NCBI GenBank assembly: GCA_963656345.1
Contig: CAVKHY010000022.1
Coordinates: 1-26,937 of the forward strand
DNA length: 26,937 nucleotides
Direction: 5' to 3'
From: CAKUFA01 sp963656345
Lineage (GTDB): Bacteria > Bacillota > Clostridia > Christensenellales > Aristaeellaceae
The stretch's first letter is position 1. Each line of letters opens with the position of its first letter. The notes below the pieces were generated by a model. The model searched no databases, was not told where the DNA came from, and was given only the letters and a program-made list of their open reading frames with translations. This document shows positions 1 to 6,865 of the stretch, in pieces. The translations under genes and the position numbers were made by a program.

Positions 1-99
1 ATGAGGCGATTCGATCTGCTTGTATTGGACGCGCCGTGTACCGAACGGTACGCATGGTGCGGTGAGAGGTCGGGAGTTAGTCACTCCCTCCTACTCGAT
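1..99 (+). mobile_element. 3' end of a group II intron (domains V and VI); 5' part outside window
   Basis: This is the catalytic 3' end of a retroelement ribozyme. Domain V folds at 31-60: GCGCCGTG pairs with CATGGTGC, an inner TACC/GGTA stem carries a GAAC tetraloop, and the two-base CG bulge lies at 51-52. The triad position reads CGC (32-34) rather than AGC, which is the variant known from group IIC introns. Domain VI runs from about 64 to 96: GGGAGT pairs with ACTCCC, with AGG/CCT and GAG/CTC below, leaving A93 bulged as the probable branch point. The intron should end at CTACTCGAT, position 99, six bases after A93. The reverse transcriptase ORF and the 5' exon are not in the window. Translating this segment gives a peptide of the CTERY-CGERSGVSHSLL type, a common artefact of such intron ends. 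Confidence 0.85.
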
Positions 100-117
100 A
101 GCAAGCGAAGACCTTCG

Positions 118-384
118 TCAAATTCCGTGCTTAACCCGGTCATGCTCCTCTGCACGCTTGGCGTTGTTAAAGCGGTCAAGGGTGCCTACCAGGTAGCCGG
201 TAATCCGGCGAATGCGTTGGAAGGGCATGGTGCCAAAGTCGTAGGACAAGTCAACATAGTCGCCATCCACATGGATGTCGATACCGAAAGGTTCCCGACC
301 AAACCTAGACTTGGCGCGCAGAATATAAGCGTTAATTTCTTCCTGGGGCAAGGTGCCACCGGTTACGTTGACTGAGCATGCCAT
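118..384 (-). CDS. Small protein resembling the C-terminal glycyl-radical tail of anaerobic ribonucleotide reductase
   Basis: An 88-residue protein. Its C-terminal half reads RITGYLVGTLDRFNNAKRAE and ends in DRVKH, which resembles the end of NrdD (R-x-C-G-Y-L-G, then FN-x-GK/AK-x-E and RVKH). Gly63 falls where NrdD carries the radical glycine, but the preceding Cys is Thr and the zinc-binding CxxC pairs are absent. The N-terminus (SVNVTGG, then an acidic beta-rich stretch) is not from the NrdD catalytic barrel. ATG at 384 is preferred over the TTG one codon upstream because GGAGG lies 9 nt before it. The gene is monocistronic with its own extended -10 promoter. No nrdD or nrdG is visible nearby. 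Whether it is a radical-bearing spare part or only a fold relative cannot be decided from sequence. Confidence 0.6.
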   Translation of the reverse strand: MACSVNVTGGTLPQEEINAYILRAKSRFGREPFGIDIHVDGDYVDLSYDFGTMPFQRIRRITGYLVGTLDRFNNAKRAEEHDRVKHGI

Positions 385-438
385 CAAAAATCGCCTCCAA
401 AAACGGATTCATTACTGAATCTTGTTGTTTACGTGCTT

Positions 439-466
439 ATTATACCACTATATCTTGTGGATGAAA
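439..466 (-). promoter_or_regulatory. Extended -10 promoter of the NrdD-tail-like gene
   Basis: Read on the minus strand, TGG-TATAAT (447 to 439) is a perfect -10 with the extended TGn motif. The best -35, TTTCAT 16 bp upstream, is poor, as is usual for extended -10 promoters. The rest of the 385-503 gap holds only the ribosome site and an AT-rich palindrome near 475-488 after the aminotransferase stop, which is too weak to call a terminator. Confidence 0.6.
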
Positions 467-503
467 CATCTTTTTTCGAAAAAGTTTCTGGAGGCAAATT
501 TGA

Positions 504-1625
504 TTACAGCTTTTCTGCAAACTGCTCCAGTGCATGAAGTCCATCCACCAGCGTCTGCTTGTCGCAGGCATAACCGATGCGCATGGCGTGGGGCTGCTCA
601 AAGCAATCCCCGGGGGTTACGAAAGCACCGGTTTCCTGATACAGCCGGGTGCAGAAAGTATAGGAGGGAATGTCATAGTCATAGTAGACAAGGGCGGTGG
701 TGCCTGCCTGAGGCTTGGTGTAGTAGAAGTGGGGATGGGACTGCATCCACTGATCGAGGATAGCTAGATTTTCCCGGACAATGGTGCGATTCCGCTGCAG
801 CAGCTTATCGCTGTGCTTCAGTGCCAGGGAAGCGATGGCATCGTCGATCATACCGCAGCTGATCAGGTTGTAATCCCGGTGGGAGCAGAAAGCACGCAAC
901 GCATCCTTGTCATGGGTGGCAATCCATCCCATACGGATGCCGGCCAGGGAAAACACCTTGGACATGCTGCTGACAGAAATGCCCTTTTCATACAGGTCAA
1001 CGATGGAGGCAAAGTAGCCGTCTTCCTGGGTCAGGTTCCGATAGACCTCATCGCACAGCACATAAGCGTCAACGCTTCGGGCAATGGCAACAATCTCCTT
1101 CAGCAGTTCCTTGGACATGAGTGCACCGGTGGGATTGTTAGGGTTATTGATGCAGATCAGCTTCGTGCCCGGCGTGGCCAGGCGGCGCAACTCGTCCAAA
1201 TCAGGCAGATAATGCTTCTCCTGCTTCAGGTGCATAATGGCTACGTCTGCTCCGATGGATTCGGGAATGGAATACAGCTGCTGATAGGTAGGCATAATGC
1301 TGACCACCCGATCTCCGGCGGAAATCAAAGAGCAGAACACGTGATGATTGGCGCCGGCTGCACCATGGGTAGGCACAACTTCCTCAGGCACTAGGGTGCG
1401 GTACAGGCTGCATACGCCCTGACGCAGGGCGTCACTGCCTAAAATGGCACCGTAGGTCAGCCGGGTGCTGCACAATTTTTGCAGAAAGGACGTTTTGTCT
1501 TCGCCGGCCAGGGTAAACAGTTCATCCAGTGAGACGGAGTCCACGCAGGTTTCGGCAATGTTGTACTTGGCGCCGGTTTCAAATTCATTCATCCATTCTT
1601 CCACGGCGAAGGGCTTAATATACAT
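504..1625 (-). CDS. Class I/II PLP-dependent aminotransferase
   Basis: A 373-residue fold-type I aminotransferase. The PLP lysine is K223 in SSMSKVFSLAG, the asparagine motif NNPNNPTG lies at 160-167, the aspartate that contacts the pyridine nitrogen is D192 in LCDEVY, and an arginine near the C-terminus (HAMRIGY) would bind the substrate carboxylate. Length and motif order fit cytosolic aspartate/aromatic-type transaminases, but the substrate cannot be named. ATG at 1625 has a GAGGAG site about 8-9 nt upstream. It is the last gene of the MBL-comEC-holA run, 35 bp after holA. No amino-acid pathway genes lie beside it, so it may simply be carried by read-through. No convincing terminator follows. 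Confidence 0.88.
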   Translation of the reverse strand: MYIKPFAVEEWMNEFETGAKYNIAETCVDSVSLDELFTLAGEDKTSFLQKLCSTRLTYGAILGSDALRQGVCSLYRTLVPEEVVPTHGAAGANHHVFCSLISAGDRVVSIMPTYQQLYSIPESIGADVAIMHLKQEKHYLPDLDELRRLATPGTKLICINNPNNPTGALMSKELLKEIVAIARSVDAYVLCDEVYRNLTQEDGYFASIVDLYEKGISVSSMSKVFSLAGIRMGWIATHDKDALRAFCSHRDYNLISCGMIDDAIASLALKHSDKLLQRNRTIVRENLAILDQWMQSHPHFYYTKPQAGTTALVYYDYDIPSYTFCTRLYQETGAFVTPGDCFEQPHAMRIGYACDKQTLVDGLHALEQFAEKL

Positions 1626-1660
1626 GACAGTTTCTCCTCACTTTATACCATAAAATAGGA

Positions 1661-2692
1661 TCAGACTTTGGCTTTCAGGGCGAAAATTTGCAGCATGGCG
1701 CTTTCCAGCGCACCATCCTGATTAAGTTTGCCGGACTTCACGGCATATTCAGTCTGCAGACAAATGTCCACTGCTCGGCGTACCTGACCGCCGGTATAGC
1801 CCTTGGCCTGCTGCAGACATCGGCTGGCTGCAAAGCGCGGCACACCAAGATTCTGCTGAATATCCTGGGGAGATTTTTTCTCGTACTGCATGACCTTCAC
1901 ATGCTGAAGCAGCCGATATTGCCGCAGCAACATGGCCAGAATGCCGAGCCGATCCTGCCCCATAACCAGCATATCCTGCATAAGACGGAAGGCACGCCCC
2001 TGCTGCCCGGCCACCACCGCATCTACCATGTCGAACACTGTGCATTCCATGGAGCGGGTGGCCAAGGTGCGCACATCCTCATCGGTAATCTGGGACGATG
2101 CTCCGGCGTGGGCAGCCAGCTTTTCAATTTCGGTTTTCAGCAAGCCTGTATCATTGCCCACGGTGAAGGCCAGCAGGGAAGCCGTAGCAGGGGAGCACTG
2201 CTTATCAAGGGCGGTGAAGGTCTGAAGAATCCAACGATTGAGCTCATCATCGCCGAGTCGGTCGAAGGACACAATGTGACCATACTTGCGAATGGCAGTG
2301 TACAGCTTCTTACGGCCATCTGCTTTGCCGCGAACGTAGAAAATCAGGATGGTGGAAGTGGGAACGCGAGCCATATACTCGCACAGCCGGTCATCGGTTT
2401 CGCTTCGCCCGGTCAGGGAAGCTAGATCACGTACTAGCACAATCCGCTTGTCTGCCAGGAAAGGCAGAGTTTCTGCTGCGGCAATCAGTGCATCGGTTTC
2501 CGGATCATCCATGACGGATTCATTCAGCTCTTCCAGCCCTTCCGGCAGCACGGCTTTCCGTACGGCGGCAAGGGTGCTGCTTTTGATGTTCTCCTCTGTG
2601 CCGTCAAACAGGTAGGCGCCATAGACCATACCCTGCTTCAGACTCTGCAGGAAGTCCTTGTAGTGCATTCCTTTGGATGGTGATTCCTTCAT
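1661..2692 (-). CDS. holA: DNA polymerase III subunit delta
   Basis: A 343-residue clamp-loader delta subunit, which opens the beta sliding clamp so that it can be placed on DNA. The architecture is complete: an N-terminal AAA+-like fold without a Walker A (YGAYLFDGTEE, near residue 25, is the usual opening), a middle helical part with the KTEIEKLAAHAG stretch, and the C-terminal collar domain (FDMVDAVVAG, LLRQYRLLQHVK, E-Y--K-G to the end). This organisation and length match Firmicutes HolA (YqeN). ATG at 2692 is set by AGGAGG 6 nt upstream, which overlaps the comEC stop region (12-bp gap). In many Firmicutes holA adjoins comEC and rpsT; here the comEC link is kept but rpsT lies about 20 kb away. 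Confidence 0.93.
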   Translation of the reverse strand: MKESPSKGMHYKDFLQSLKQGMVYGAYLFDGTEENIKSSTLAAVRKAVLPEGLEELNESVMDDPETDALIAAAETLPFLADKRIVLVRDLASLTGRSETDDRLCEYMARVPTSTILIFYVRGKADGRKKLYTAIRKYGHIVSFDRLGDDELNRWILQTFTALDKQCSPATASLLAFTVGNDTGLLKTEIEKLAAHAGASSQITDEDVRTLATRSMECTVFDMVDAVVAGQQGRAFRLMQDMLVMGQDRLGILAMLLRQYRLLQHVKVMQYEKKSPQDIQQNLGVPRFAASRCLQQAKGYTGGQVRRAVDICLQTEYAVKSGKLNQDGALESAMLQIFALKAKV

Positions 2693-2704
2693 GGCGGACC
2701 TCCT

Positions 2705-4975
2705 TTACTCATCATCGATCCATGTTTCCACGGTGTAGGTGCCTTGGGCAAAGTGAATGATCACCGCACCGCAGCTTTCCGTGCCATAGACGGCTGCATT
2801 TGGCAGTTTGGCGGCAGTGTTGCGGTGACGCTTGGCATCGCCGCTGGAAATGATAGCTACATGGGGAGACACGGCAGCAAGAAAGGTTTCGGAGCTGCTG
2901 GCGGCGGAACCGTGGTGAGGAACCTTCAAAATGTCGGCTTCCGCAGCAGCGTAGTTTTCATAGGTGCCGTCCAGGTCGCCGGTCAGGAGCATGGTGGTGC
3001 CCTGAATATTGCACAGCAGGGTCAGGCTGGACTCGTTGGCGTCCTGTCCCGGACGGACTCTGCCGGTTTCCGGCCACAGGACGGTCATACTGCCGGAAGG
3101 CAGGGACAAAGTATCTCCGCGACCTACATAACGCACTGTTGTGCCGAGAGCCTCCATCTGATGCAGCAGGGCAAGCACGGAGGCATCGACCGCTGCATCC
3201 TCCGCCCCCCAGGGCAGGATGATTTCCTCCACGGGAATATCATCGTCTATGAAGTCCTTCAGTCCCAAGGCATGATCTTTATGAAGGTGAGTTAACACCA
3301 AATGGTCAACGGACAGCCGATGCTGGCGGAGATAGTCCGTGATTTCGCCTGTGGCTTCCCCTGTATCGATCACGGTGACGATGCTTTCGTCATGCAGCAG
3401 GGCGGCATCCGCATTACCTACGCTGAACTGGATGTATTCCGTGCCATGATGAGGCAGCACGATCAGAGAGGCGATCATCAGCACTGCGCCGGGAAGAAGC
3501 ATCAAGCGGCGGCGCTTGATGGGCAGGAAACGCACACAGCCCGCCATGATCAGTATCCATCCCAGCAGGGTCAGCAGATTGGCCTGCTTTACCCAAAGGT
3601 TGGTGAAGGGCAGCGTATCCAAATAGCGAACGGAAGCGGTCAGCAGGGTTGTGCCAAAGCTTGCAATCGTGCCCAAACAGGTGCCCACAAAGGGAATGGG
3701 AGAAAGCAGCAGCACAATCCAGTACAGGCCGATGAGCAGAGAAGCGTAGGGCAGTGCCGCCAGGTTAATCACCAAGCCCAGCAGGGGGATTTTCTGAAAC
3801 CAGTAACACAGGGGCAGGAAGACACCGATCTGCGCACCTAGGGAAGCACATAGGGTGCTCCAAAGCTTCTTGCTCCACGTATGTTGGGGCTTCCACAGCC
3901 GCTGCAGGGAAGGCGTCACAAGGACGATGCCCAGCACGGCGGCATAGGTCAGCTGAAAGCTTGCACTGGTCAGCTGCGCCGGTCGGAATATCAGGGTCAG
4001 GCAGTAGCAGGCAAACCACATCCACAGGCCAAGGGCACGGCGGTGGCAGATCCTGCCGTACATGACCAGCAGCACTAGCAGGGAAGCCCGAATGACCGGG
4101 GCATTCATGCCTGTCAGCAGGCAATAAGATGCCAATACAAGGGCGCACACGGCAAACCGGATCCTCGGGGAGCACCACCCCAGCAACAGTGCCAGGAGCC
4201 CTGCCAGAATGCCCACATGAAAACCGCTGACAGAGAGCAAATGGGCAACGCCTACCCGGGAAAAAGCAGAACGATCATCCTCCGGCAGATCAGAGCGGCT
4301 GCCTAACACCATGGCCACGGCATAGGCGCCGTTGTCCTTTCCCATCACCTTGTAAAGCTGCTGGGAAAGCGTCTCCCGGATGGCTGCGGCTGTGCCTTTC
4401 AGGGAAAAGACCTGTATATCCGACACGGCCAGATCCGTGCAGCCGTAAACGCCGATGCGGATGCCCTGCCCCAGCAGATACTCCCGGAAATCAAATCCGC
4501 CGGGATTCTCCGCGCCGGACGGATGATAGACGGAGGCGGTAAAGGTCAAATGGGCACCGGGGGTAATGAGGGCAGCTGCTTCTGACTTAGGGTAACAGCT
4601 CCAGTACACCACCCCGGAAACTGGTTCGCCGTTTAAGGTCACGTTGGACAGCCGGGTGCGGGTACGCCTGGTGGAACTATCGGTTACCACACTGTCGCAT
4701 ACTACGCCGTCAATCACGTAATCCCCTTCTGCCGGCAGGAAAGGATGATAGCCGATTTGCCCGACGACTATCCCCAGGGCGCAGAAGACGGCCAGCATGG
4801 CTGCCTTACGTCCGTTCCCCTTGAGAAAAACCGCCGCCAGCATGCCCAGCACCAGTCCGCATAAACCGTACAGGGGCGTAGAGGCACTTCTCCCGCAGAG
4901 GATACCAAGGGTCAGACCTGCACTCAGGCAGGGAAGTACCCAGGCTAATTGAGGCTCTTGTTTCTCGATCAGCAT
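2705..4975 (-). CDS. comEC: ComEC/Rec2 competence DNA-uptake channel
   Basis: A 756-residue polytopic membrane protein that carries single-stranded DNA across the cytoplasmic membrane in transformation. Order: N-terminal membrane helices (about 10-75); an extracytoplasmic OB-like domain (about 85-195) that includes the family motif PGGFDFREYLLGQGI; the central competence domain with LLSVSGFHVGIL (247-258) and many helices to about 505; then a C-terminal metallo-beta-lactamase domain with LTHLHKDH (561-568) and the later KVPHHGSA. All metal ligands of the last domain appear present, consistent with a nuclease role. It overlaps the upstream hydrolase gene by 7 bp (ATGCTGA), which implies coupled translation. 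No comEA or comFA is visible, so competence itself is unproven. Confidence 0.93.
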   Translation of the reverse strand: MLIEKQEPQLAWVLPCLSAGLTLGILCGRSASTPLYGLCGLVLGMLAAVFLKGNGRKAAMLAVFCALGIVVGQIGYHPFLPAEGDYVIDGVVCDSVVTDSSTRRTRTRLSNVTLNGEPVSGVVYWSCYPKSEAAALITPGAHLTFTASVYHPSGAENPGGFDFREYLLGQGIRIGVYGCTDLAVSDIQVFSLKGTAAAIRETLSQQLYKVMGKDNGAYAVAMVLGSRSDLPEDDRSAFSRVGVAHLLSVSGFHVGILAGLLALLLGWCSPRIRFAVCALVLASYCLLTGMNAPVIRASLLVLLVMYGRICHRRALGLWMWFACYCLTLIFRPAQLTSASFQLTYAAVLGIVLVTPSLQRLWKPQHTWSKKLWSTLCASLGAQIGVFLPLCYWFQKIPLLGLVINLAALPYASLLIGLYWIVLLLSPIPFVGTCLGTIASFGTTLLTASVRYLDTLPFTNLWVKQANLLTLLGWILIMAGCVRFLPIKRRRLMLLPGAVLMIASLIVLPHHGTEYIQFSVGNADAALLHDESIVTVIDTGEATGEITDYLRQHRLSVDHLVLTHLHKDHALGLKDFIDDDIPVEEIILPWGAEDAAVDASVLALLHQMEALGTTVRYVGRGDTLSLPSGSMTVLWPETGRVRPGQDANESSLTLLCNIQGTTMLLTGDLDGTYENYAAAEADILKVPHHGSAASSSETFLAAVSPHVAIISSGDAKRHRNTAAKLPNAAVYGTESCGAVIIHFAQGTYTVETWIDDE

Positions 4976-5691
4976 TCGTATATGTCACCACACTGAGCCA
5001 GCACGGCCTTGGAATAGGCGGAGCGTGCCTCCTTCAAAAGGGCAGTCGGGTCGATGAAGGGGTTCAGGTGGGTAATGACCAGTTGTTTTGCACCGGCATC
5101 CCGTGCCAGCACTGCGGCCAGATAAGCGGAAAGATGGGGCTTCACCTCTGCCCAGAGCTGAGTGGTGAACAGACCGTCTGCCAGCAGCAGATCTGCCCCA
5201 TGAGCGAAGGCAGGGAGACTTTCCGTCGTGTTGGTATCCCCGGTAAAGCATAGGGTGGATGTACCGTCCCAGAGGCGGTACATGAGCCCGGGCACCGGGT
5301 GACGGGCAGCATAGGCTGTCAGGGAAACGGTACCAAGCTGCATCGTATCCCCGGCGGATACATCGTGCAGGGCGACTTGGGGACAGCTGGCAAGCACACG
5401 ACGGACAGGCGAAACGTCATCCTTCGGCCCATACACCGGCAAGGGACGGTCACCGGCGTGATCCGCCAGACGGAAGATCAAGGGCAGTGCATCGCTGCAA
5501 TGATCAAAGTGCCAGTGGCTGAACACAAGGGCGGTCAGGCTTTCCGGCGGCATCCGGGCAGTCAGGGCAGATAGCGTGCCTGTGCCAAGATCCAACTGAA
5601 TGGCGGTTTCTCCTGACGTGACCAAGTAGCCGGAGCAGGCACTTTTCGGTGCTGGATAAGGGCCGTTCATGCCTAAAACGGTAAGCCGCAA
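4969..5691 (-). CDS. MBL-fold metallo-hydrolase (YhfI / RNase Z-like)
   Basis: A 240-residue cytosolic metallo-beta-lactamase-fold hydrolase. The zinc signature HWHFDH sits at 59-64, with further ligands H131 (ARHPVPG), D152 (FTGDTN) and H208 (LVITHLNP). The pattern resembles Bacillus YhfI and the RNase Z/ElaC superfamily, but the long exosite arm of true RNase Z is missing, so tRNA processing should not be assumed. The start is TTG at 5691, because AGGAGG lies 7 nt before it and the first ATG would remove the opening beta strand. It is the first gene of the operon, with its own promoter at 5739-5767, and its last 7 bp overlap comEC. Confidence 0.85.
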   Translation of the reverse strand: MRLTVLGMNGPYPAPKSACSGYLVTSGETAIQLDLGTGTLSALTARMPPESLTALVFSHWHFDHCSDALPLIFRLADHAGDRPLPVYGPKDDVSPVRRVLASCPQVALHDVSAGDTMQLGTVSLTAYAARHPVPGLMYRLWDGTSTLCFTGDTNTTESLPAFAHGADLLLADGLFTTQLWAEVKPHLSAYLAAVLARDAGAKQLVITHLNPFIDPTALLKEARSAYSKAVLAQCGDIYEC

Positions 5692-5738
5692 GGTAATTCC
5701 TCCTTTGCAGAGAACTGAAGCAAAATAGAAGCCTTCTT

Positions 5739-5767
5739 ATTATACGCCAAGGGATGAAAAAAAGCAA
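5739..5767 (-). promoter_or_regulatory. Sigma-A-type promoter of the MBL-comEC-holA-aminotransferase operon
   Basis: On the minus strand TTGCTT (5767 to 5762), a 17-bp spacer and a perfect TATAAT (5744 to 5739). The -35 lies inside the T tract of the terminator that ends the preceding LRR operon, so the two signals share sequence. Confidence 0.7.
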
Positions 5768-5802
5768 AAAGAACCCTGCACGGAAAAATGCATCGTGCAG
5801 GG
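5757..5802 (-). terminator. Intrinsic terminator of the exported-protein operon
   Basis: A perfect 9-bp stem (CCCTGCACG at 5774-5782, CGTGCAGGG at 5794-5802) with an 11-nt loop. On the minus strand it is followed by TTCTTTTTGCTTTTTTTC. It lies 17 bp after the stop of the LRR gene. Confidence 0.9.
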
Positions 5803-5818
5803 ATGAATGGAAAACGCG

Positions 5819-6841
5819 TTATTCAAAAGGAATGTACATCCGGGTGTCAAAACTTTCCTTCATGATGAAGTATCTGGGATGCTCCCGCCAACCGGCTTCC
5901 GTGGATTTGACCGTTTCCGTTTCCACCACGCAGTTGGGCAGTGCCTGCTTGAAGGCGTCGATTTCCTCCTGGGACAGGTGATAGTTTCGGGAAATCCACA
6001 GCCGCTCCAGCGAAGTGCAGCTGTACAGGGGCGTCAAGTCCGTCACGTCATTGTAGCACAGGTTCAGATCCAGCAGCTTTGTTTTGCCGGCCAGCGGTGT
6101 CAGGTCGGTAATGTTCTGCATGAATAGCTCCACATACTCTAAATCGTCCAGCTCTGCCAGAGGAGAAATATCCGTCACCGGCGTGCGGGAGTCAATGACG
6201 ATGAGCCGCTTCAGGTGCGGCCACTGGGTCAAAAAGGATAGATCGCTGACGTTGTTGTGCCCCACATCCAGTGCCAGCAAATCAGGACAGTATTTCAGCA
6301 CATCCAACATTTTTGCAGTGTAGCGAGGTTCCTGCCGTCCTTTAGCTGTGGAAAAGGCAGTGACATCGGTACGGATGCGATAATTGTTCAGGGTGATGGT
6401 CCAGTTGAAGTGAATGTTGGGATAGGCGGCCATGAGCTTTTCCATTTCTTTGGTGGAAAAGGTGTAATCATACATGGTGACTTCCTTCAGGTAGGGGAGA
6501 GCACCCAATGCTAAAGAAAAATTATTGTACCCGGCACGTTTCTCCTGCCCGTCCAGATCCAGTGTGGTGGTCAGGCTGTCTGCGGTATAGCTGCCGATTT
6601 CCACTGTCCAGCGAAAAACAAGCTGGGGCAGGGCAGCGGAAAGCTGGCTTTTTCCCTTTAGGGAAAGCTTTACATCCATCAGGTTGACTTCTGTGCCTTC
6701 AGGCAGAAGGCTAAGCTCGTCAATCAAGGCAGTGATCTGCTTGTCGGCAATTTCACCACGATCTGTCAGATCCACCGTATCCGCTGTGGCAGAAGCCGCT
6801 AACAGCAGCAGTACACAAACCAGTGTAAGGATTCTTTTCAT
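5819..6841 (-). CDS. Exported leucine-rich-repeat protein
   Basis: A 340-residue protein with a clear signal peptide (MKR, hydrophobic core LTLVCVLLLLAASA, likely cut after ATA near residue 20). From about 185 to 300 it has LRR units of the internin type, such as LLALDVGHNNVSDLSFL, LEYVELFMQNITDLTPL and LLDLNLCYNDVTDLTPL. Before these are two longer modules that share a pattern ending in P-x-hydrophobic-x-F-x-W-T (ALPQLVFRWTVEI, AYPNIHFNWTITL), and a shortened third copy follows the LRRs (ALPNCVVETET). No sortase motif, lipobox or late membrane helix is seen, so it is probably secreted. ATG at 6841 has AGGAGG 9 nt upstream. It is the last gene of the three-gene exported operon. The binding partner is unknown. 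Confidence 0.82.
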   Translation of the reverse strand: MKRILTLVCVLLLLAASATADTVDLTDRGEIADKQITALIDELSLLPEGTEVNLMDVKLSLKGKSQLSAALPQLVFRWTVEIGSYTADSLTTTLDLDGQEKRAGYNNFSLALGALPYLKEVTMYDYTFSTKEMEKLMAAYPNIHFNWTITLNNYRIRTDVTAFSTAKGRQEPRYTAKMLDVLKYCPDLLALDVGHNNVSDLSFLTQWPHLKRLIVIDSRTPVTDISPLAELDDLEYVELFMQNITDLTPLAGKTKLLDLNLCYNDVTDLTPLYSCTSLERLWISRNYHLSQEEIDAFKQALPNCVVETETVKSTEAGWREHPRYFIMKESFDTRMYIPFE

Positions 6842-6865
6842 GTGAAGCGGCCTCCTTTGGCATTT

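Noticed and set aside
1..375. A 124-residue plus-strand reading frame opening at the first base
   Set aside because: It translates the group II intron end and the antisense of the small minus-strand gene. The CTERYAWCGERSGVSHSLL peptide is a known artefact and there is no ribosome site.
475..488. CTTTTTTCGAAAAAG palindrome after the aminotransferase
   Set aside because: AT-only arms and no following T tract; not a credible terminator.
813..1394. Plus-strand frame of 193 residues inside the aminotransferase gene
   Set aside because: It is antisense to a gene with intact catalytic motifs, and it has no domain or ribosome site.
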